Of a stretch of DNA of 24,971 nucleotides, positions 19,059-24,971 are shown piece after piece. Source of the stretch: Coptodactyla brooksi (taxonomy: Eukaryota; Arthropoda; Insecta; Coleoptera; Scarabaeidae); contig JAWQRM010000279.1 in the NCBI GenBank assembly GCA_033557675.1, forward strand, positions 1 to 24,971, in the 5' to 3' direction. A program made the position numbers and the translations under genes. How positions within the stretch are numbered: position 1 is the stretch's first letter; each line of letters opens with the position of its first letter. The notes under the pieces are model-generated. The model worked only from the letters and a program-made list of their open reading frames with translations. It was not told the DNA's origin and ran no database searches.

Positions 19059-19064
19059 ATTAAA
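19059..19064 (+). terminator. Possible polyadenylation signal of the transposase
   Basis: ATTAAA, a common variant signal, lies about 108 nt after the stop codon and before the right-end repeats. Confidence 0.35.
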
Positions 19065-19085
19065 TTTTTTTTAAGAACCTTTTGG

Positions 19086-19101
19086 TGTCTCAAGTAGCCC
19101 C
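19086..19101 (-). repeat. 16-mer copy, inner right end of Tigger
   Basis: TGTCTCAAGTAGCCCC, a perfect reverse copy, followed by TTAG. It is either a subterminal binding site or, if the TA after it is the target site, an alternative right terminus. Confidence 0.85.
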
Positions 19102-19153
19102 TTAGTAGATTAACTTGATCATTTCCATGCATTCATCTACGTTTTTCAGGAGG

Positions 19154-19191
19154 TGTCTCAAGTAGCCCCAACCTGGGGGCTACTTGAGACA
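19154..19191. repeat. Palindromic 16-mer pair, right end of Tigger
   Basis: A reverse copy (19154-19169) and a forward copy (19176-19191) face each other across AACCTG. The reverse copy plus AACCTG mirrors the left end (CAGTG plus 16-mer). The forward copy starts immediately after the presumed terminal CTG. Confidence 0.9.
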
Positions 19192-19409
19192 CCAACATTA
19201 TTTTAAAAAAAAAATTTCTGTTTGATCTGGGATTTTACAACTTTATGGGTGCTTACAGTAACCATTTATGCATCTTTAAAAAAAAAATTATGTAGATATG
19301 TTGAATATTGATATTACAGCATTACTTTTTGTAAAGCAATGACGTGAAATTCGTCTCAAGTTCTACGGTACATAATCCGTCATCAATACCAAATTATTGG
19401 TAAACATAA
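19192..19409. other. Short AT-rich spacer
   Basis: No gene. It does not visibly continue the truncated DUF4817 ORF. GTCTCAAGT at 19353-19361 matches nine bases of the Tigger 16-mer and could be a degenerate copy or chance. Confidence 0.35.
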
Positions 19410-20262
19410 CTAATCGTTTACAATGTAATTCCATTGCCACGGAAGAGCTATACGTGGTTTCATAAAATATTCGGATAAATAGTTTCTCAAAGTTTGCGCA
19501 TTGGATCATCCATCAACAGTAATCGGTTCTTCACCATTTGCATGGATGTTTGGTAATATTTCGTGAGTCTTGATCTTCTTTCTATAGCAAACTCTGTTGA
19601 ATATGGAATTCCTTCTCGTTTACGGACATAATTGTGAAGAATACAAACTGCGCAAATTATATTATTCACAGGTTTTATTGTTTTACAATGAATTGCATTC
19701 AGTAAAACTTGAAAGTTTTCTGTCATTATTCCAAAGGCACACTCAACGACTTTACGACCTCGACTTAATCCGTAGTTAAATATTCTGGTCTTGTTGTTTA
19801 GTCTCCGTTTTGGATAAGGTCGCATAAGATTTTTCCGAAGCGGAAATGCTTCATCACCAACAAAGTAATACGGAAAACTTTGTTGCGTTTCATCATTAGG
19901 TTTCATCTTGATTCCGGTAAATCTAGTTGTTCTTTTAACCACCTGCCCATTCTCGACGTTTGGAAAATGTCTCTATTTCTACCAGCATAGCCTGTTTTTA
20001 TCACAGCCATTAAAACAGTGAAGTGAAACAATTTGTAATTAAAATTTTCGGATCCGCTTCCAAAAATTTTTTGTATTCTGATATCTTTGCCATCAATAGA
20101 ACTTAAGCAATTTGGGAGATTCCACAATTGCTAATAGCGGTCTGCTAATGCTAGCCACCGATTCTTATCCGGCATTGGCATATATTGTTTCTGCAAACTT
20201 TTCCAAATAGCATCTAATAAACTAACTGTATCTAATAATACGGAATTTGGCCAACAAATCTA
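19410..20262 (-). pseudogene. PIF/Harbinger (HARBI1-like) transposase, broken
   Basis: A DDE_Tnp_4-type transposase reading leftwards. Recognisable blocks in order: LLDAIWKSLQKQYMPMPDKN and WLALADRY; a TAG at 20131-20133; LWNLPNCLSSIDGKDIRI with the first catalytic Asp at 20092-20094; SENFNYKLFHFTVLMAV; a gap where about 15 residues around the family's DVG..G..SD block are missing; DIFQTSRMGRWL; then in a second frame YYFVGDEAFPLRKNLMRPYP (second Asp, 19853-19855) and RGRKVVECAFGIM (Glu, 19742-19744), 36 residues between Asp and Glu. A third frame gives the C-terminal RNYLSEYFMKPRIALPWQ and stop at 19410-19412. At least one stop, two frameshifts and one in-frame deletion make it inactive. It is head to head with the MADF gene, the usual two-gene Harbinger layout. 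Confidence 0.88.
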
Positions 20263-20282
20263 TGATCATTTTTTTATTCTAG

Positions 20283-21051
20283 TGAGCAAATGTAAACAGA
20301 AGTGGCAAAATGTGCGAACAACTTTTGTGAGAAACTTGAAGCCCGCTGCAAGTGGATCAGCGGTAAAAACCAAAAAGCCATATTATTTAGCAGAACAATT
20401 GCAATTTGTATTGCCATTTGTGAAGCCAAACGCACCTGATAGTGATACCCAGGGAAATGTACCGCCACCTTCTGAATAGAGCTTTGAGCACGAAAGCGAA
20501 TGCACTGAAGAAAATATTAAAAACCAAAATGACACCGAACATGAGGACACTGAAACTGAATTGGTGTCACATAGAAACACTGGGGGCGCAACGCAAACTT
20601 TACAGACAATTGGAAATGGTGACACACAGACGACTATCAGAACGACTAAAAAGAAGGCAACCAAAAGAAGAGCTGAATTACCCGATGCTCATAAAACATT
20701 TATAGACTTTTGCGAATGTCGCAAGAAGAAAACTGACGATGAACCGAATAAAATGTTTCTATTGAGCTTGGTTCCGTAAGTGAATGAAATGAATATTTTA
20801 CAAATTAGACGATTTAAACGAGAGGTTTTAAATTTGATAGATAATATTTTAGAAGAAAGACCAGTATCAGTAGCCTCAACAACCAATATTCGTGGCCACC
20901 CTTGGCCAACGCTATCGTGCCTGAATCTGCGCCATCATTTAGCGGCAGCGAAAACTGCTGGCTGGAAAGAACCACCACCAGAATGACTTCGCCTGCGCAA
21001 TCATCTACATCTAGCGATAGCAACTATTTGGGACCTTGGACTTATTTATAA
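20283..21051 (+). pseudogene. Harbinger-associated MADF-BESS (Myb/SANT-like) protein, broken
   Basis: One frame runs from a splice acceptor (TTTTTTTATTCTAG ending at 20282). CKQKWQNVRTTFVRNLKP and YYLAEQLQFVLPFV are the second half of a MADF domain, a Myb/SANT-like DNA-binding fold. An acidic linker follows (ECTEENIKNQNDTEHEDTET), then a BESS motif (FLLSLVP, stop, VNEMNILQIRRFKREVLNL). Two nonsense codons interrupt it: TAG at 20477-20479 in the linker and TAA at 20777-20779 inside the BESS motif. After about 20900 a frameshift is needed to reach the Ser/Thr-rich tail ending NYLGPWTYL with a stop at 21049-21051. The first MADF exon was not found. In PIF/Harbinger elements such a protein recruits the transposase to element ends and the nucleus, so its head-to-head position here identifies the element's second gene. 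Confidence 0.82.
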
Positions 21052-21058
21052 CTTGATA

Positions 21059-21105
21059 TATTATAAATTGATATATATATTTTAAATATATATCAATTTA
21101 TAATA
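21059..21105. repeat. Perfect AT-rich inverted repeat (20-bp arms, 7-nt loop)
   Basis: 21059-21078 pairs perfectly with 21086-21105. It begins 8 bp after the MADF-BESS stop codon and lies between the Harbinger remnant and the piggyBac remnant. The arms are mostly A/T, so a slippage or palindromic TA target origin is possible. Confidence 0.8.
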
Positions 21106-21284
21106 AATCAGACATTCTGTAAAATGCTCTGAACTTCACGTGGTCCTCCGAAAGTTCTTTGGCAGCAACAAAGATTCTTTTTTGTTTATTATTTTCAATG
21201 TGTACCCACCATCTGCTTGGTTTAGTTTTCCATATCGTAAATACCAGTACCATTTTTCAAATTTTCAATATTTTCAAATTTTCA

Positions 21285-21980
21285 AAATGGAGTAAATCTG
21301 CTCCACCAGCACATAGAATTCGTAAACATAACATAGTTGCACATCTTCCTGGGTGCAAGGGCCCGACAAAAAATGTAAAAGACCTGCTCCAAATTTTTTA
21401 ACTATTTTTTGACGATTGGGTCATTGAAATGTTGATTCAAAATACTAATATATACATCGAAATAAAAGTAGCATCCAAATTTGGGAGATCTCGAGATGCA
21501 AAACTCGACATAATGTCAGGTATATTACGTTCATCTCATTTGAACTTCAAAGACTTATTTTCTGATAGTGATATGGCCAGCCAGTTTTTTATTTCTGCAA
21601 TGAACTATCAGAGGTTTTTATTTCTACTCCGTTGCATTAGATTTGATGATATTAATATTTGCAACGAGCGTTGTCAAGTAGATAAATTAGTACCTATTCG
21701 TGACTTTTTTGGCAACATTGTATCTAAATGCAGTACTTTTTTCTCGCCCTCGGAATATGTGACTATTGACGAACAAATGATAGGATTTAGAGGAAAATGC
21801 GGATTTCGACAATATATTCCGTCTAAACCAAACCTTTATGGAATAAAAATTTGTACAATGTCGCATGCCAAAAACTTTTACACCATCAATGTAATTATGC
21901 ATAAATTCAGTACAAAATTTGTGGGGATGATAGAAACCCTCATCTGCTCGACTGTGCAAACAAGGGGGAGATTTATATGA
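21285..21980 (+). pseudogene. piggyBac-like transposase, N-terminal half, truncated
   Basis: A single frame gives RIRKHNIVAHLPGCKGPTKN, then a TAA at 21399-21401, LFFDDWVIEMLIQNTNIYIE, MNYQRFLFLLRCIRFDD, and EYVTIDEQMIGFRGKCGFRQ followed by YIPSKPNLYGIKICTM. The DEQMigFRGrc..rqYipsKP block is diagnostic for the DDE_Tnp_1_7 (piggyBac) family and contains the first catalytic Asp (codon 21768-21770). After NVIMHKF the similarity fades and the frame stops at 21980. The second and third catalytic Asp and the C-terminal Cys-rich domain are absent. The true start is unclear; I place the left edge where piggyBac-like sequence becomes credible. Confidence 0.85.
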
Positions 21981-22765
21981 ACTCGTCCAGGAAAACTTAA
22001 ACCATTATATCAATAAGCCAGCATCGGTGGTATTGAAAGCAGTTTCAAGCAGATAAAAATGTGCAGTTACTTCAATGTCATAATTCCAGTTCTGCCAGTG
22101 TTCTACTCGATTCAAACAGAGGCCCAAAAGTATGCTGATTAAAGACCTGCACAAATATACAAAAAAAATTATACAGAAATATCGATCATTAGAAATAAAC
22201 TCCAAGAACCAAACCGAAATTTTATAAATTAACAGAAGGGAAATCACATATAATAAGGTACATATAAAGTTGAATTCGTCAGACTACGAAAAGGCTACAG
22301 GCAGTACGGCTCGCCAACTTATCCGTAGCAGGTGAAAGTCATATCCTGGCCTGACAGAAAAACAAGCTCCAAGAAACTAACGTCATTAAAGAAAAATCAA
22401 GAGATACAAAATGATTTTATTTAACCTTTATGAAAAATCAATAAATTAATCTAAATGAATTACACTCGGTAATCATGAATGGATAAACCTTAGCCGTTAT
22501 CACTTGAATCTTCTTGGTCACCTGGTTGTTCTTTATTTTTGTTATGGGTTTACATCTTGGACGTATCTGGACTTGTTCCATGTGTTTAAGCACCTACGAA
22601 TGATAAATTATGCTTTAATTTTATGTAAACTGCTAACTTTATGGAAAGTAAATAAAAACACACCTATTAGTACTGCAGCTTTAGTTTACTACATGAGGTG
22701 AAAAGTCCCGGGACTAGCAATGAAAACATTTGTCAAAAAAAAATTTTTTTTGTTTGTTCCTTTCC
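21981..22765. other. AT-rich stretch, no gene recognised
   Basis: Contains only short frames of no known family. GCCAACTTATCCGTAGCAGG near 22311 is less AT-biased but unassigned. Confidence 0.4.
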
Positions 22766-22914
22766 AGAGTGATGCACTGATTCCAACAGCTGTACTCCTT
22801 ACTTAACCCTTTGCGGTCATCCAAAACAATACGGTGCATTTCTTTTATGTTCTCTGGAGTCACTGTTTCAATTGAACTTCCAGAATGTGCACCATCATCG
22901 GTGTTCGTGCGATG
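22766..22914 (-). pseudogene. mariner transposase scrap (helix-turn-helix linker region)
   Basis: Minus-strand translation gives HRTNTDDGAHSGSSIETVTP then ENIKEMHRIVLDDRKGLSKE. The order TSTDDxxRSGRPxxVVTPENIxKxHxxVxxDRR is characteristic of irritans-like and related mariner N-terminal regions. Only about 50 codons survive and no DDE motif is nearby. The flank TCCCGGGACT near 22707 is reminiscent of irritans mariner sequence but unconfirmed. Confidence 0.65.
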
Positions 22915-23048
22915 GCTTGTGAATTAAATGCTTAATTAAAGCTAAATTAAATGCTTACTTAAAACGCGAAACTCTGTTTGATCCACTATTTGTACACAAT
23001 CAAAAATAGCGTCACTTACATGACCACAACTCAAACAAATGGTCGAGT

Positions 23049-23163
23049 CATGTCATGAAACTTTGATAGCAGTCTTTCCAAGATCAGTACTAACAGAACA
23101 TTATATGAATATTTAATTGATAATGCCATCCAGTAGAGCGTCCCGCGTCTTTTCACTTCATGG
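23049..23163. repeat. Interspersed repeat, second copy
   Basis: Diverged partner of 10115-10228: TAACAGAACATTATATGAAT, ATTGATAATGCCATCCAGTA and CTTTTCACTTCATG appear in the same order and orientation. It lies about 135 bp to the right of the minus-strand mariner scrap, where that element's 5' end would be, so a mariner origin is possible. Confidence 0.6.
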
Positions 23164-23324
23164 AAATAGGAAATAAGAAGTCTGTAATGGAAGGTAGAAG
23201 AAATACAACTTACAGTATTATCAGATTCCCTTCTTATCCCAGCAACAATATCAATTGCAAATGTCTGATGTACAAATGTCTTCGATAAGCATACCTTATA
23301 CGCTTCAGCTTGTGCATATCTCAC

Positions 23325-23374
23325 ATTGTATCATCCAACTCGAACAGCTCAATGTTCGAGTTGGATGATACAAT
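23325..23374. repeat. Perfect 22-bp inverted repeat
   Basis: 23325-23346 pairs with 23353-23374 without a mismatch around a 6-nt loop (GCTCAA). The arms are of mixed composition and include CATCCAACTCGAAC. No TA or other duplication is evident at the edges. Confidence 0.85.
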
Positions 23375-24435
23375 CGTCGTCATTGACTGGATTCCAATCC
23401 AAATCAAATCCTCCTCTCCTTGATGTGAAAAGTATTGTTGTTCCATCCAATCTAAAAATATTGATCAAAGAGTTTAGTACAAAAGAAACAATTCAGTTTT
23501 CAACTTGCACAAGAAAATTCAAACTACAAGTCTAAAGTGACAACCGTAATATCACAAAAAACAAGTATTTGTAACTAAAAACACATACCGAAGAAAACAA
23601 AAGCAGAGATTTTGCAAACCCAATTTCTAAGACTGGAATGCATTGATAGGTAAATTAAAAAATGAAAAAGAAAATGAGCTGTACATAACAATATCCAGCA
23701 AGGCATATATATTTTTAAATCTCCAGAATATCATTTATTTATTTTCTTTGATTTCTCCCCCACTTTTAAAGATAACAAAGTTAAATAATGCCACCATTAC
23801 ACCAAAACCGAAAAGTTTATGCTCAATGCACGTTTCGCTAACCAAGTTAGCTTCATCAACAGCGACAAAAGATTACTTTTGATGGGTTATATGGGTTCAA
23901 ATCACCAAATTAAGAACTTCGCTTCCATATAGAATAAGTGGATCGTTCACACGATCTTGCCCCATTAACATTCGTTAATAAATGACAAGATCACCAATAT
24001 TTAAAACAAATTTGAAGTATTGGTCGAATTGCAGTCAACTTTCCCGTGTATATTAGACCAAAACAGCTACAATTAAAATACATGGTAAAGAATACAAAGG
24101 AAAATCAATATAGATTACATTAGAATGCAATACTTTAAAGAAATTATAATGGGAAAACACTAAAAAAACTTTAAAGTGGATTACTTAAATTTAGAGTAAC
24201 AAAACACCTAAGGAGAACAGTAATGAATAGAAAACTTGGCTTGAACCTGTCTGTATCACGGTTCCAGCTCGAACCTGTAGAGCCACCGAGAGCAAGCAAC
24301 AAAATCTTGAATGTATAAAAATATGATAGCAATTCACTAAAATCCAAAACTAAACAATTACTTTCATGCAATTTAAAACTACGGCAAAACATTCTGCCCA
24401 CCAAATATACACATATTTTCCAAAAGTAACAGAAC
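23375..24435. other. AT-rich stretch; right part probably BEL/Pao 3' sequence
   Basis: No gene of its own is recognised. Sequence from about 24435 down to 24380 continues past the BEL/Pao stop codon; its minus strand includes TTTGGTGGGCAGAATGTTTT, similar to the GGGxGGxATGTT word that often follows BEL/Pao coding regions. A long terminal repeat was not identified. Confidence 0.35.
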
Positions 24436-24971
24436 TCAATTCATAGGTAGGGCAGAGAGTTTCACCAAATGTCTCTTGACCAAACCCATGGTCGCTCTGA
24501 CTGCAGTAACCCTACATAAGCCATCCGACCCATGAGGCAACACTACTACTTTACCCAAACTCCACTTTAAAAGAGGAAGAAGTTCATTTTTTATCAAAAT
24601 GATTGTGGCTATCTCTATTTTGGGTATCTCGGAATGCAACCATTTAGTCTTTTGCATTAACGTATGAAGATCTTTGTTGGCCGACCTTTTCCAAAAATCT
24701 TGATTCATTCTACCTAACAGCTGCCATTAACTGAAACAATTTAGAGACACTTTCGATACCTCTTGTTCTGGTATTGCTGATAATGGCTCTAACGTTAGAA
24801 ACTACCTTGATGTCAATACCTGCAAATCGTTTGGATCAGAGCTAAGTCGACACAATGGTCCAAAGCTCAGAACAACTTCTATCTGGGTAAAAGTAATACT
24901 CAACTCTTCAATTGTTAATACTTGTTTTCTATCGATACAAACAAAATGCGATTTCACTTATCTTACACCAG
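24436..24971 (-). pseudogene. BEL/Pao retrotransposon polyprotein, integrase C-terminus, broken
   Basis: One minus-strand frame runs from the window edge to a stop at 24436. It gives TIEELSITFTQIEVVLSFGP then LCRLSSDPNDLQVLT, matching the end of the BEL/Pao integrase core (TxEEL..vltqiEa.LNSRPL.pLSsDPnDl.vLTPghFL). WQLLGRMNQDFWKRSANKDL, HTLMQKTKWL and PLLKWSLGKVVVLPHGSDG then follow, a DUF5641-type C-terminal domain. Three in-frame stops (24958-24960, 24802-24804, 24727-24729) but no frameshift are present, and the usual LNSRPL is LSFGPL. It is therefore a decayed copy. Protease, reverse transcriptase and the catalytic part of integrase lie beyond the right edge, if they survive. Confidence 0.85.

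Larger units (their letters stand above)
16706..19191 (+). mobile_element. pogo/Tigger-like DNA transposon with an intact transposase
   Basis: The element is defined by seven perfect copies of GGGGCTACTTGAGACA clustered at both ends and before the gene, and by one full-length transposase. If ends begin with CAG, as in pogo and Tigger, the left end is CAGTGG at 16720 and the right end is AACCTG finishing at 19175, giving 2456 bp. The 14 bp immediately outside each end (16706-16719 and 19176-19189) are then identical, but they are themselves the repeat core. An alternative right end is 19101, followed by TTAG. No simple TA...TA flank fits both sides of the CAG/CTG model. The uninterrupted gene and identical repeats indicate a young element. 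Confidence 0.8.

Noticed and set aside
20383..20664. 93-codon minus-strand frame
   Set aside because: It is antisense to the MADF-BESS linker; its Ser/Val/Cys-rich sequence mirrors the acidic linker.
23031..23324. 97-codon minus-strand frame as a gene
   Set aside because: It overlaps an interspersed repeat and ends at the inverted repeat; the residues match no family I know.
1..24971. CRISPR array, tRNA or rRNA genes
   Set aside because: No regularly spaced short repeats, cloverleaf with anticodon arm, or rRNA-like segments were seen; the Tigger 16-mers are irregularly spaced and in both orientations.

Overview
This looks like A+T-rich nuclear DNA from an insect, and I see no complete host gene in it. 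The evidence is the mix of transposon superfamilies (mariner, DUF4817-type Tc1/mariner, pogo/Tigger, PIF/Harbinger with a MADF-BESS partner, piggyBac, BEL/Pao), the splice-like signals, and the lack of operons or ribosome binding sites. A beetle or another insect with a large genome is plausible, but the sequence does not settle the order.

Positions 1-5100 are mostly unannotated AT-rich DNA. They hold a 152-bp tandem repeat (1720-2023), a 623-bp fold-back element that is one long inverted repeat (2426-3048) and an interspersed repeat (4041-4504). Positions 5109-5756 carry the C-terminal part and probable end of a decayed DUF4817-type transposon. From 7590 to 8898 lies a mariner with both inverted ends and TA flanks; the 3' part of its gene is replaced by a second copy of the 4041 repeat. 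Positions 10414-11468 hold a local duplication, an inverted-repeat-bounded non-autonomous element and several perfect palindromes. A second decayed Tc1/mariner lies at about 12788-13983, and a LINE-like C-terminal scrap near 14400-14510. Three G+C-richer segments (1190-1610, 6400-6975, 11570-12110) look unlike the repeats and may be conserved non-coding host sequence.

The densest part is 16.1-21.98 kb, where transposons lie end to end. First is the 5' end of a DUF4817-type element with TATA box, 5' UTR intron and N-terminal ORF, cut off at 16702. Next is a pogo/Tigger element whose transposase is intact (17155-18951, 598 aa, catalytic D175/D283/D319). A PIF/Harbinger pair follows, with transposase on the minus strand and a MADF-BESS protein on the plus strand, head to head and both broken. 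Last is a truncated piggyBac transposase. Further right are a small mariner scrap (22766-22914), a perfect 22-bp inverted repeat (23325-23374) and the C-terminus of a BEL/Pao polyprotein running off the right edge.

The most interesting signal is in the Tigger element. A 16-mer, GGGGCTACTTGAGACA, occurs seven times with no mismatch: twice in tandem at the left end, as a palindromic pair directly upstream of the transposase, and three times at the right end. One copy overlaps an in-frame ATG of the transposase ORF. The outermost copies form 14-bp direct repeats abutting the presumed CAG...CTG ends, unlike the TA duplication expected for pogo elements. This could be a multi-site transposase-binding and self-regulation arrangement, or the element may have inserted into an end of its own kind.
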